A stretch of DNA of 64,000 nt from Selaginella moellendorffii (lineage: Eukaryota; Streptophyta; Lycopodiopsida; Selaginellales; Selaginellaceae), in NCBI RefSeq assembly GCF_000143415.4, contig NW_003314284.1, positions 408,693 through 472,692 of the forward strand, given 5' to 3'. Positions 44,095-56,500 of this stretch are shown one piece after another. The notes beneath the pieces were generated by a model, which made no database searches, was not told the origin of the DNA, and saw only the letters and a program-made list of their open reading frames with translations. How positions within the stretch are numbered: the first letter of the stretch is position 1; each line of letters starts with the position of its first letter. A program made the position numbers and the translations under genes.

Positions 44095-44694
44095 GGCTCC
44101 CCGATCAGCGATCGATCAGATGATCGATCGAGAGAGAACTTTCCAATGGGATGGATCAGATCACACGAGGATGGAAGGAAGAACAAATGCCGGGGCTTTT
44201 AACCGCGAAGAGGTGTGTGGGCGATTCCCATTCCCTTTTTGTGAGGCACTTCAGCTAGACATTCCTACGGGCATCGTCGCATCTCGGCCGCCCATCGCCT
44301 GGTCATTCTGGAATTGGCAGTTAAAACTTTGTACGTTTCAATATTTCTCTTGCAAAATTTTCAAAACCAAGGTAACGATATTAGGTCAAACTTTCCCTCC
44401 CTGGTTTGGAAAAAAAATACTTGCATTTGAAAGGGGGACAAGGACAGTAATGCGGTAGGGAATCAGCAGCCAGGATTCCCCATCCATCGTTTTTGTATTT
44501 TCCCTCTCTTCCGCAAATCCGCTTGAAACTGAAAATCCCTCGCAAAGAATGAGCGCTTCCCTCCCCCGCGGCTCGCCGCGTTTAAATCGCCCTCCAAAAT
44601 CTCTTAGGGTCTCTAGATCCCATCGCGCTCGCTCGCTCCGCTGCTCTTGGCGTGCCCGCATTGTCCATCGCGATCCCAGCTCGGGGTGCGAGCA
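44095..44694. other. Divergent promoter region between PR-1 and the POLYCHOME-like gene
   Basis: No gene. Minus-strand GGTTAAAAGC near 44200 is a possible but unproven TATA-like site for PR-1, about 110 bases before its ATG. Confidence 0.3.
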
Positions 44695-45173
44695 ATGGCC
44701 AGCAGCAGCATCGATCCAGCGAGCAGCGCAATCGATCTCGCGAGCACCGCACAGATCCTGGAGAACGAGGATCCGGAGCCCAGATTAGGGATGGAGGCAG
44801 AGGAGGTGTTCTTGAGCAGGAAAAGGAGAAGCCCATTGCCGGATTGGTACTTCCCCAGGAGGCCGCTGCAAGACATCACCGCCATGGTGATCAATGCGCG
44901 GGAGGGCGGCGAGTCCCAGGCTCTGGTGAGTGACCCCATTTGGGTTCTCGCGATGTTTCGTGCTGATATTCTTCCATTTTCCAGGGCACAAAGTTTCTAC
45001 CGGAGATCACGCAAGAAGCCAAGAAAGGGGATCTCATCACAGTCAAGAGAAGGATGCCCGGTAGCCAGAGCCAGTCCAAGAGACCAAGGCAAAGCATCAG
45101 TACCGTGAGTAGAGTCCCCAAAACTCCATCGATCACCCCTCCATCGCTCAGAGTGCTCAAAAGCTTTAGATAA
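44695..45173 (+). CDS. POLYCHOME/GIGAS CELL1-like short nuclear protein (putative APC/C regulator)
   Basis: Two exons (44695-44925, 44985-45173) give 139 residues. The block SPLPDWYFPRRPLQDITAMV resembles the conserved SPLPxWYPRTPLRDITxxV region of plant POLYCHOME (UVI4/GIG1) proteins, which inhibit the anaphase-promoting complex; it is followed by KFLPEITQEAKKGD. The C-terminus is basic with SxTPPSLRVLKSFR. A GT at 45105 could be a further donor, so the true end may differ. Identity rests mainly on one motif recalled from memory, so the call is moderate. Confidence 0.55.
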
Positions 45174-45207
45174 CAAAATAGGCATTAGTGCTAATCAAAA
45201 CTGACAA

Positions 45208-45212
45208 GCGGG

Positions 45213-45255
<43 letters not shown>

Positions 45256-45280
45256 GCGTGTTCGATCCACGCTCACCGCA
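45208..45280 (+). tRNA. trnF-GAA: tRNA-Phe (GAA)
   Basis: A 73-base cloverleaf beginning GCGGGGATAGCTCAGTTGGG, anticodon loop with GAA, T-arm GTGTTCGATCCAC, 3' acceptor ending CACCGCA. No encoded CCA. It starts 34 bases after the stop of the POLYCHOME-like gene on the same strand. Confidence 0.95.
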
Positions 45281-47206
45281 ACCATGTTATCCTGGGTCGG
45301 TGCCTAATTATTCTTCGGACATCACCCTGATATTCTAATTTTTGGTCCACAAATGCCGTACGAGGTAGCCCCTGCAAAAGAGAGATCTTGCCAATGCAGT
45401 GCACTGTCCTCTCAAATCCGCCCCTCTTCGTGTACATACGAACCTGGAGAGGGGCGCCCGTCATATACGTCAGGCCCCACCCCTGCATTTATGACTTACC
45501 AGGGCGGATGAGACGGGCAGCCGTCAGCGTCCGTCCCCAGCCCTAATTCCGTTCGCAAGGGAATGTTCACAACGCGCATATTCGGGCCCATATTGTGGTG
45601 ATCGAATGCCAAAGCTGGGAATTCACAGCATTGAATCTGTTTTTCGGATGATTGGTGCCCGCCACCAACAACATTGCACTAAAAATATGGGAGCTATTTG
45701 GGATTGGGCATGTAGCGAGCATAGGAAAAGGATGGAGGGGGCCACATTAAAAATCGCAAACAGAGATGGCCTAACATACAAACGTTGCAAAAGAAGTCCA
45801 ACATGGGGCTTTGCATCACTCGATTACAAAAGATTTCTCTAAAGGTATTTGTATACAATTCTATTTATTTCTCGTTTCTTGTTTTGCATCTCTGTGGCAG
45901 ACGTATGGCTACGAAAGTTGCAAGGGCGTGTGGGCATAGCTAACATGCAAGCGTTGTAGCTCAAACAAATAAAATTCCTAAGCATTAAGTATTCAAGCGC
46001 CTTGGAATTGGTACTGCGAAGTTTTTCAAGTCAGAGATTGAGCCAAGACCCACTTTTCTGGACCTTTCTTAGGATGTCTGTTTGGCACTTCTCCATTGTG
46101 GTCTTGGATTCAATCTTATGCTTTGTAGTTGGGCACGGAAAAATCTAAAATAACACAAAAGAACAACAAGATATGGTGAACAGCAACAACAACAACAGCA
46201 ACAGGGAATTATAATCTTTCTGTTCCTCATAATTCACTTCATTCCACGCATCATGTTTTGTTTGGTGTTGATGGAGGGTGACGTCTCAAAAATCTCCCCA
46301 CATACAAAATTTTACGTGATGGTGGCAGGCGCGAGTGCAATATACAAATGCAAAAGGGGATTCATTCATTCTTGTGGTCTTGAAATCTTAAATCTCGGCA
46401 TGGCCCAGCATTTGACTATGGAAGGCTTCTTGTTTCCACTGTGGGGCTCCCAAAAACAAAACCAACGAATCTCACGAAGAGGGTTTCTTCTTTCCTTCCT
46501 TCACTTTGGTACGCAGGCAACAACAGGGGTTACGCAGTACGCATCCATACCGCATACACGGAAATGGAATATAAACCAGTACAAGTACACCGACAAATGC
46601 ATCAAACCAAAATACCCGTTTTAGGGCCGGCTTTAGGACATAAGTACTGTCTTAACGAACTCCGGGTTAAAGAAGGGTGCGTGGACCATGTACGGCCGCG
46701 AGGCGGTACTTGTGGCCACCGTGGCCCATTTCCCGCCCTTTCTCGTCTCCCCGTTTCCCTTTCTTTTTTATTCCGCTTCTTTTTGCCACTACTTCTTTGT
46801 GGCTTTCGTCTTCGTCTTCCGCTGGATTTCTTCTTGCTCGCTTCCCCAGCTCTTTGATCCGATCCATCGCGCCATGCAGATCCTCCCCGCCAGAGCAGTG
46901 CCCCCGGCGCAAGTGGTTCGTGCGAGATTTCGGTGTCAATCGCTTCGCCGGAGCTGCTGCTGCTGGGCGCGCTGCCGCTGCGACCATTGAGAGCGATCTC
47001 TGGGAGCGGCTGTGGCGATTTGTTCTTGGAGCGGCATCGGGAGATGGGAATTTGGCCTGCTCGGCTCGATCAAGCCGTCGGTGGTGACTGAGCGAGCAGC
47101 AGGCTGCCCGATTCGAGCTCCCAGGAGGATATTTCGGCCGCCGATCGCCGCATCGATCGGCCTTCTCGGCGGGGTCGGCTTCTTTCTTGGCCGGATCTTA
47201 TTAGCT
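45281..47206. other. Long intergenic region upstream of the GARP gene
   Basis: No recognised gene. The last 500 bases are likely leader or promoter of the GARP gene. Open frames in 46250-46860 do not look like any known family. Confidence 0.4.
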
Positions 47207-48803
47207 ATGGCTCGGACTGGAGGCGCGGTACGGCAGTATGTCCGGTCCAAATTGCCACGGCTGAGATGGACGCCGGATCTTCACCACAGCTTTGTGAGCG
47301 CGGTGGAGCGGCTTGGAGGGCAAGAGAGTAAGTTCCATCTCAAGAAGAGAAAACTCACGATATCACGCGGAGAAAAAAGAGATGTTCCTTAAACAAGAAT
47401 TTCCTCCTGGAAACTTTCTCTTGTTTCCTTTTCGAGGATTTCCGAGAATGCTTGTTTCGGCTTGATGGCCGAGTCGCATTTCCATTGTCACGAGAGCTCC
47501 TGCAGTTTTTCAGTGTTCTAACTTCGTTTTTCTGGATCGCAGGAGCCACACCCAAGCTTGTTCTTCAGCTCATGGATGTCAAAGGCCTCACCATCGCCCA
47601 TGTCAAGAGCCATCTCCAGGTTGGTCGATGGTTTTTGCGAAATCCTTGCCTATGTACTCATCGGCTGGGTGTTGCTGCAGATGTATAGAAGCATGAAAAG
47701 CGATGAGAACTTCAATGGTATGGTTTGGATATAATCTGCAATGATATCCCAGTGTTCTATCTCGATCCATGATATAACATTATAGTCGCACGCTTCGTGC
47801 TGTGCAGTTAACACTCAAACCGATGGAGAGAGCATATCCGACTCGCAGTCTCCGCGAGCGGCAAGGTTTCCAGGCGAGTTCGTGCTCCCGGATCACGACC
47901 AAAGCGAGCGTTCATCGCTTTACAACAACAGCCATTTACATCCAGAGCCAACGGTCCAAGGTGCGCTACTCGCGACTACGAATCGATACAGCCCGAGCAT
48001 AAGGTAACTCCATCCGTCCATGGTTTTGTTCTCAAGAAGCTTCGAGAAATGATAATAAGTTTGTGTGCGACTAGCAGATGTGACACTTCGAGCGGCCCGT
48101 GCATAGCATGGCCAGGAGATGTGAGCGATCATGGATCTGGATTGTGCTGCTTCCGGGAGTGGCAGGGACGCGAGTTCCATGTCACGGACGATGCACTCCA
48201 AGCTCCGGAGCTCGCTGACGGATTTCGGAGAAGAAAGAGAAGTTGCACGCGGGAATGTCCGAAAGACACCGTGTCGCAAGCGTCCGAGGTCAGAAACGGC
48301 GGTCATGCTGCTGCCGGGTACGAGAATTTCCACTTTTTGGACATAAACCGTAGCTCTAGCAGCAGAAGCGACGACAAGCGGGAAACTCGACAGCTGCTAC
48401 TAGTGAGTGTGTTTATATCCTTTTGGCCGCTTGAGTACTGAGAATGTGTAATCTCCAGAGCGGTACACTTTCGGAGCCAACGCGAGAAATTCACGGCGCA
48501 GAGCGAAGCAATGTGCTCGACTTCCGGATCAGTCTGCCGGGGCTGCTCGAGGACGACGGCAAGCTCGTCGACAGCACGCTCTCACTCTCTCTCCCCAACA
48601 GCAGCAGCACTGCGACCAGCAGCTTCTCTCGTCATCAGCAATTCCCAGAGAGACCGAGTCCCAGTCCGACTGCGTCGACTTGCCACTGGAACCAAGCCAG
48701 TGCACAGAGATCATCCATGGCGAAGCCTACGTTCAAGCTGGAGCACACGAGCAACAGGAGGCCTCCCAACCTCGACTTGACCATGGCAATTGGTGCCGGC
48801 TAA
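47207..48803 (+). CDS. GARP/G2-like transcription factor with C-terminal EAR-like motif
   Basis: Exons (47207-47327, 47543-47619, 47681-47717, 47807-48003, 48077 to about 48402, and a last exon to 48803) code for a G2-like DNA-binding protein. The domain reads YVRSKLPRLRWTPDLHHSF, SAVERLGGQE, RATPKLVLQLMDVKGLTIAH and VKSHLQMYRS, which is the KANADI-related subgroup rather than the MYB-CC one (HLQMYR instead of HLQKYR, and no coiled coil). The C-terminus has LDFRISLPGLLE and PPNLDLTMAIG; the latter resembles an EAR repression motif, so it may act as a repressor. Start is the ATG just before the domain. Confidence 0.82.
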
Positions 48804-51592
48804 AACTCTCTACTCACTTTTTACTGCCTCGCGCTCGGACTTGGTGCGGTGACTTTACAAAGGCACAGCTCGCGGATCCGAAAGCAAGAAAGAGGCTGTT
48901 GTTGGTGCATGGTGGTGATGGTTCACAAGTTTTTTTTCTTTCGGGTGTCGCTCCTCGACACTAGCGCTGAAAGTACTCTGGGCATCAACCAGAGTACTCT
49001 CATTGTATCAATCAGAGGGTCGGCAGTGGCAGCAGGAGTAGCATGCTCATCAGTGCTCAGCGATGAAAAATCGGTCCCGACTGATCACTTATGATCCACG
49101 GTGGGAGGGATAGACCACAGATAAAAGTTGCAACAACCGGATTGGAAGGGAAGAGATCGCTGAGCAGTGGTGTGTCGGTCCAGCCAGCCAGCAGTCCTAT
49201 ATAGCTCTCGACGGATAGCCTTTGGAAGTAGTAAGTCGGCTAAGCGTGAAGCAAACCTCTCGCGTGAATTATTGATCGATTTTGCAGCTCCGCTATAGTC
49301 TGGGCCGTGCTGGAAAACTTTTCAAAGTGGTAAAAAGACAGCAGCGAGAGGTTTGGGGAAATTTCTTTTTGCTGCAGCTGTTGCTGCTGCTGCTGCTTCT
49401 TTTTTTTTTTTTTCGACAGTCTAAAAAAACCGTACACTGTTGTCGTGTCAATTTTTTTGGTTTTGGCCACCACGACAGGCTATAGTCAGTATATATAGAA
49501 TGCCGGACTGGTTTCAAGCTTTGTTCCAGGCCCCACGAGCTCGTACGCGCCGAGAGCAACAGGCGTCCGTCCGGCGAGCTTCGTGTTTTTATAGGCTGCG
49601 CCGATCGACTGTTGTATACAGTCGTGGTTGCGTATGATCACACGCAACGCAAGAGAGATAAGTTGACAGAACCGAGAAGCGAGTAAAGGCGATATCATGG
49701 AGGAGCCTCTCCCTGAAAAGTTTTGATACCGCCGAAAGCTCGGTCCGGTCTAGACTTGAGCGAGCTTAAAAAGGTTTCAAACGTGTCGAGGCGATCGATT
49801 GGCGGAGAGGAGAGAGGGGCCAAGAATGTTTAACTTGCTCGCCACTTGCGCAATGGAAATGTTTTTTCTTTTCTACGTACGGAGATTGGGAGTGATCGTC
49901 AGTCAGGGGGACGTAAGGCCTAGGCTTGAAAACATCCAAGTCCTATAGACTGTGGCTGTCCGGAGGAATTTTCTTTCGTCAATACGTAAAATATATGTAC
50001 GGAAAGGAACGGAAATGTAAGAGAGAAACAAAGACAGTAAATGGAAAAGGAGAAGAAAAAAACATCCTGTAATTTTGTAGAATTTGTGTACTGCAGCTAC
50101 CAGGGAAGTGTGGAAGTGTGTACCTAGAGTTTTCATGGCTGGCTCACGTCCAGTTGATTGACATGACGCTCTTTTGGCAATGAAAAGTCGGTTTCCTTCC
50201 GGTGGTGGCGTACGGATCATGAGAGCAGTGGTCAAAGTACTTTGTTTGGGCCATTGCACTGCATTGTTTAAGGTGAGTTGAAGTGGACCACGTTGTAGGT
50301 GGCTTTGATTATTCGATGGCAAAAAGTAGAAAACAATGGTTTCCCAAGTTAGTGTGGATAGTACGTGGCTGGCTTAGAGCCTGGAATGTCGATCGAACCC
50401 CACTAATTAATCCCGCTCCAAATCCATGTTCTTCTCGGCGATGGATCCCAAAAGCTCCCGCGCGGCTAATTTTCTAGAGTTGAGTTTCGCTTGGCTCTCT
50501 CTCGCAGTGTGTCGCGACTCGCGGAGGCGCTTGCAACAAAAACAGTGTCGCGCTCAATCATTCACAGTCGTTCGCGATGCCGTGACAAGACGCTGCCCGT
50601 TGTTTTTCCCACCTCTGGAAGATTCACCACTGTTTAGCGAAGAAGCCAGGATAAAAAAAAAATCGAGAGAGCCAACCGACAGCCACACTCCCAATCGCCA
50701 TCTTCGACTTCTGGCGCTCGCTTAGAGCAAAACCACCTGATTATTAGCACGCGGCCACTGCACTGATCCCGTTGACTATAAACATTCCCACCCAGGCTAT
50801 GAATTTCCCTTCCTCGTTCTTCCCTTGGAAGTGGAATTTTCTATAACGGAGCTCGAAGTTGGTGTTGAGCTTCTTCTTCGTTTCTCTTTTCTTGTTGGTG
50901 TTGGCGACAGCAACCACATCACCAGACATTTGGGCATTCAAGTCTTAATCCCCCGCAGATTTGATACGAAGAAATCTTTCTGAGAGCTGCTGCAGCTTGG
51001 CAACGGACACCGATTATTCGTTTGCTTCCTCGATTTTCATTTTGTCCTCGGCTTCTCTGTTCCTGCGAGTGAGCCTAGCCTCCTGTACACAACCCCCTAC
51101 ACTTTAAATTCTCCTCCTGCTTTCCTGTTCCCCCTCCAGGTCCCTATATTTTTTCCCCTCTTTTTCTGTTTTCCCATCTTGATCGCAGCAGCCACTTCTG
51201 ACCCCAACAATTGCTCTGCCACTACTGTTGCTCGAGGCCGACGGATCACTCTATCGGGCAGACTACGAAAGCGGAGAGCCCAGCACACCCTTGGAATCAT
51301 ACACAATAAAAGAATGCTACAGCAGCTGCACAGCCCAAGGTTCGAATTAAAAAGAAAAAAGAAATGCTGTACCTCCCGAGGTACCAAACGATAGGCCATC
51401 ACCAAAAAAGGTATTGCTTGCCACACAGCCACACCACCTTTCCTTCTGCTTCGTCTCCTTCCTCGTCTTCGTCTAAAAGTACACAGGAAGCCATTGTTGC
51501 AGCGTCACCTTAGTGTTGTTTTGGGAACTCTCGTTGCCCAGTCAGTATCTCCTGCGAGCTTTCTTTGCGGACACAGTGTCATCGCTCCTCCT
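48804..51592. other. Intergenic, with downstream flanks of both neighbouring genes
   Basis: No gene recognised. A GCTGCT microsatellite followed by poly-T sits at about 49370-49411. The right part (up to 51592) is the 3' side of the second MYB-CC gene. Confidence 0.4.
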
Positions 51593-52927
51593 TCAGCTCT
51601 CCTTTAGAAATGAGTCGCAGGGATCGGGATATGTCTGTAGCCCGTGAACTGGGCCCTCGTCCGGGAGAGAGTCCGAAGTTAACAAGACGTTGGCACCGGG
51701 CTCGTCGCCAACGTTGTCCTCTGGCTTGAGACCTTCGGACTCGACGCGCTTTAGTTTCTTCGCGGGCGGCTGGCCGCCTTTGTCAGTTTCTGCTGCGGAT
51801 TGGCTTTGCAGAACAACCATATCTTCCTTAGCTCCTCCGAGCTCTGGCACTCCATCGATTGTCAGTGTTGGCTCGCCTTCGTCCTGCTGCACGCCGGGTT
51901 GTTGTCCTTTTAGCATCCCCCGCATCTTCTGCTGCTCTTCTATGATCTTGGCTAGGTACGTGGACTGGGCTTCGATTCTCAGCTGCAGCTGCCGTTGAAC
52001 CTGGCAAAGAACCGGATTTCAGTATCTCCATGCATAAAAAAAACTTGCGGATTTTTTCCTTTTCATCTACCTCGAGTTGCTCGTGTAGCCGTTTCTGAAC
52101 TTCCATCTGCATTCGTAAAGCCTCTGTGAGTTGTATGCCTCTGCACAGACATTTAGATGATAAATACCTCCCAGAGCAAAAAATGGAAAACTACTTACGA
52201 CGAGGGATCCAGACATGGTACCACATCCAGCTTCTTGTCGCCATCGCCTGCATTGACGAGAATAAGTTGCCAAGGCTCAAGATAAAAGCACGAATCAAAT
52301 AACGTACCATCACCGGAAGAATCTGGAATAAATTTCGCAAGGCGATACTTCTGCGACAGCAACACAAAGATTCCAGTCAGACCATATGAAGGAAAAGAGG
52401 AGCAAAACACGAGCACACTCGCGCACCTGCAAGTGACTCTTGACGTGATAAATGGTCAGCCCGTGCACTCCCATGATCCTCAGCACTCCTTTCGGGGTGG
52501 CCCCTAAAATGGGAAATCCATAAAAAAAACAGTTGGCGTGCCATGAGTAATATTCCACGGAAAAACGAGAAGTAAAAAAAGAGCAGAAAAGAAAAAGAAG
52601 GAAAAAAAAAAAACACAAAAAAAGAGAAGAAAACTTACTGTCTGGACCACCCAGCTGCGTCACAGCTTCCACAAAGCGATCATGTAACTCGGATGTCCAG
52701 CGAAGACGCTGCTTGACGGAATTCCCAGCGCCACCAGCGGAGGCGGGGCTGCTGGGTCCATTTGCTCCGCCACCAACACCGCCGCCGCCGGGACTTCCTA
52801 GCGGAGGAGCCTGTGGCGGAGGAAGAGGGAGTGGCGGCGGCGGGGGAGTAGTAGCCATGGTAGTCTGTGGAGCTTGGGTCCTTGGTTGCTGCATTACACT
52901 TGTTGAAAGCTTCTTCACCTGGTACAT
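51593..52927 (-). CDS. MYB-CC (GARP) transcription factor, PHR/PHL type
   Basis: A multi-exon gene for a PHR1-related factor. The N-terminus MYQVKKLSTSVMQQ leads into a Pro-rich and Gly-rich linker, then QRLRWTSELHDRFVEAVTQL, ATPKGVLRIMGVHGLTIYH and VKSHLQ, KYRLAKFIPDSSGDG, and the coiled-coil LRMQMEVQKRLHEQLE / LQLRIEAQSTYLAKIIEE. The acidic C-terminal tail includes a basic patch (PPAKKLKRVE) that may be a nuclear localisation signal. The KYRLAKxxPDS form and acidic tail separate it from the MYB-CC gene at 29 kb. Members of this group include phosphate-starvation regulators; direct evidence for that here is lacking. Confidence 0.88.
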
Positions 52928-53554
52928 GGGACCCTGGGAGGAATCAAAAAGAAGAAAAAAAAAACAAGGAAAAGAAAGTCATAGTTAGAAAAAAAATAAA
53001 AATTAAGTGCTTCGTCGTTCGTTCGTCCTAGGACACTAAGAAACAGGGAAATTGGCAGGCAGGGACTTAGGTCAGGCGGACAGCGAGCTGTGGAATCCGT
53101 GCTAGATTTCGGCCGATCAGGAAGCGCTAGGCGCGATCTAGGAGCCGAGGCGACATACCTGAGGGGAAAATGCGGCCGCGCGGGCAGCGACGACGCCGTC
53201 CCGTGGCCAAAAGGACGCCCGATTCGTCGCAGACCTGGAACAATAAACCCTAGAGGCGATCTGGACGCCGGGGGCCGCCCCCGGGCGCTAGCAGAGATTT
53301 GGCGCTCCTTTGGAAGAATCTATGAAAAAACCTCGGGCATATGCTCCCTTCGAACGCCGATGCATCCAAAGAGGAACCTTGGCATATCCTAACCCTGGGA
53401 TATTCTTGGCTTGGTTCTTCTCCTATGTATCGGTCGTGGGTTCGATCCCCCGGATTGCCTGCGCTGACGTGGCCTTATCCACTTTGTCTGTGCTTTCCCG
53501 CGCAAATTTGAAATTCTAGGGTGTGAGGAGCTAGCGAGGTAGGGTTGGATCAAG
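52928..53554. promoter_or_regulatory. Divergent promoter region between MYB-CC and CAP-D3 genes
   Basis: About 630 bases between divergent starts; the MYB-CC side probably holds a leader. No specific element identified. Confidence 0.35.
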
Positions 53555-56500
53555 ATGGAAGATGGAGAGGATTCGAGCTGCGAGGCGTCTTCTTTGCTGG
53601 AATCGGCGGCGCGGGACGCAAGCAGCAACAGCAATGGCAGCGGTAGGGCGTGTTTGTCCGCGGAGGCCGTCCAGAGTCTCGCGGCGGTGTTTGGGGACAG
53701 GGGCAGCAGCCATGAAAGCTTGTGGGAGGAGCTCTCGGCTCGGCAAGTGCCGCTGGGCGCGCTAGTGGATCGGTTTGTGGGCACTATGGAGACGCCGGGC
53801 AGGATTGGCGTGGAGGCGGCATTTGTCTACTTGGGTCTTCTTCTCACTCCGGACTGCCCCTTGTACAGCGTCTTTAGCTCGCTCGCGTTTCAAGTTCTTC
53901 TCCGCTGCCTACACAACTCTTTCAAGCCCAGTGGAGCTCCAGAGGAGTCCGGCAGCGGCCGGAAGAAGATCCAGAAGAAAGGGAAGAGAGCACGAAATGT
54001 GGAGGAGGGCAACGAAGAAGGTGCTTCACAGGACGATCGAAGTGGTGCGCTAGAAGTTGGTCCAGTGCTCTCTCGTCTGCGAGCGGCTTTGCGGGTGATA
54101 AGTTTGAGAGATCACCAAGGAGCTCTGAAAAGCCTTGTAGAGTTTCTCGTGGAGCTGCCCCACGCAGTGACAGGCGCTGCTGTGATCCACACCACGTTTG
54201 CGATGCTCGAAGATCTGCTCCAGCCGAAGCATGGGGACGTACCCGAGACAGCGATTCTGGTTTTGAAGCTTCTGACGCCGAGTCTTCTCCTTACGCGTGC
54301 CGGAGGAACTTCTCAGCAAAAGTTGATGATACGATCAGCAGCCATTGAGCATGTTGCAAACTCCATGCTGGGGGAGGAGTGTGGAGATAGCCGAGCTGCA
54401 GTGGTTGCTCTGACCAGGTATTTATGTTTCAAGGCTCCCGAGAAAACCGATGCCAGGATGCAAGCGGTGGAAACAGTCATGCACTTCGTTAAACATCTAA
54501 CCGCTACGGAGCAGCAGGAGTTTGGAAAGTTCGTCACCAAGCTCTCTCGAAGCAAGCCTCGCTACAGGCTACTGGCGCTGGACCTCTGCGGCTCACTCTT
54601 TTCTCAGCTGCCTGATCCTCTGGGAGTTGACGCAGCCGAAGTCGAGCGTGCAGCTGGCGACGCAAATGGTGGTAGTAGTTCTGACGGCTCAAGATGGGGA
54701 ATCGCATGCTTGGAAGCAACACTGCAACGGTGCTCGGACAAAGTTCCTACAATCCGAGCACGAGCGTTGGCAACTTTGGCTCACGTCATCGAAGATCTTT
54801 CGGTGCACGTAAGACAACGGAGTTACCTGCAAGAGCTTTTGGCGGGGCTAGGATCTTCGACTGGGAACCGTCTCTCAGATGATGGTAAAAGTTCATGGGA
54901 TACGCCGTTCCACGCCATGGGTGGCGAGAACTTGTTCACCGTCCCAGGAACACGTACTCAAAAGACTCCAGCCTTCCTCAGTCCAGGTGCACACAAGGGG
55001 GATTTGGGGTCACTGATTAGTAAAAGATGCTCTGACGAGAAGGCGGCTGTAAGAAAGGGAGCTCTTCTTCTCCTGACCAAGGCAGCGATTGTCATGGGAA
55101 AGACTCCTGATGAGCAGATGTTACAGGCTATGGGCATTTCGTGTTCTGATCCCATGCTAAGCATTCGGAAAGCTGGTCTCGGTGCGTTGGCCGAGGTAAT
55201 TCACTCTCACGATTCTCTTTGGCGGTTTTCTTACGTGTGTACGTGCAGGTCACGCGAAAGTTTTCTAAAATGAAGCCGGTGGTGAAAGAATGGCTGGAGT
55301 CTGCCTTACCCCTTGTTATGGATAACGAATCAAGTATTCAAGAAGAAGCTGTCGGACTCTTCAAGGAGCTGGTTCTAGATCCTATATCATCCGTATCGGT
55401 TATGAAGCTCTCGGATGACCGGTTACTAGCCGTTTTGCTGGATAAATCAGACGAAACAGAGAAGTCGCTGCCGCCAGGGGTGGTACATTTCCTAAGTGGC
55501 CTTGCCGAAAAGAACGATGCTGCACCTTTCGTCAAGCGAGCCTGCGCGCGCCTTGGGAAGACCAAAGGTCTAAGGGCGAGTATCGTCATGGCGTTGCAAA
55601 GCATTATTACTGCATCAGAGGATCTGGGACGGAAGGAGAAGTCTTTTGATGGCAGGCGGGTTGCAGCTGTAGCCCAGGGAGCATGGTTTCTACTCTCGGA
55701 GCTATCACTGTTTCTTCCGAAGGTCGTTGGCTGGGATTTTCTCCGGAAGCATTGGCAGTATTCAACGTCGGCAGCTTCGGCAGCCAGCCGGGTGCATCTT
55801 CTTCAGACGATTGCAAATGTCGCCACCGAGCTTCCAGCAGACGCGGCTACGGATCTTGCCGACGAACTCTTGAAGCACTTGGAAGATTTCAATATGCATC
55901 CGGTGGAAGTGGGAGCACACGTAAACGCTCTCACCACCCTCTGCCGTCGGAAGGCTGCTTCGGAAGATGAAGGTGAGGAACTTGTTACCGAATGGGCAAG
56001 GCAGCTGCTTGAGAAGGCCGAAGCAATCGTAAGAGCCTACGTCTCTCTCGACCGCGAAAAGATGAACTTTCAGACACCTATAAGCATCAGAAGAAGGCCT
56101 GCTGGCGGAAGAAGCACTCGGAAGTCGAGACGGGTGGAACCTTCTTCTCAGATCGTAACTGCCGTATTTACAGTTGGAGCTATAGCACTTGTCTGCCCGG
56201 CGGCGAACACTGGCAGCATCACATTGCTTCTGCAAGAACTCGTTGCAGAGAGCACTGACGGGAATCTGCTGCGCGATCCTGCTGTAAGCGCACAAACGTG
56301 GCTCACACTTGGAAAACTTTGCCTCGCAGACGATAAGCTAGCGAAGCGTCTCATACCTCTTTTTGTCCAGGTAAGGGGGTGGGGGTGCCTTATAGACTTG
56401 ATATGGTATTAATCAAAGCGAGTTTTTCAGGAGCTCGACCGTACTTCATCGGCTGCTACACGTAACAACATCATGGTGACCTTGACTGATTTTTGTGTTC

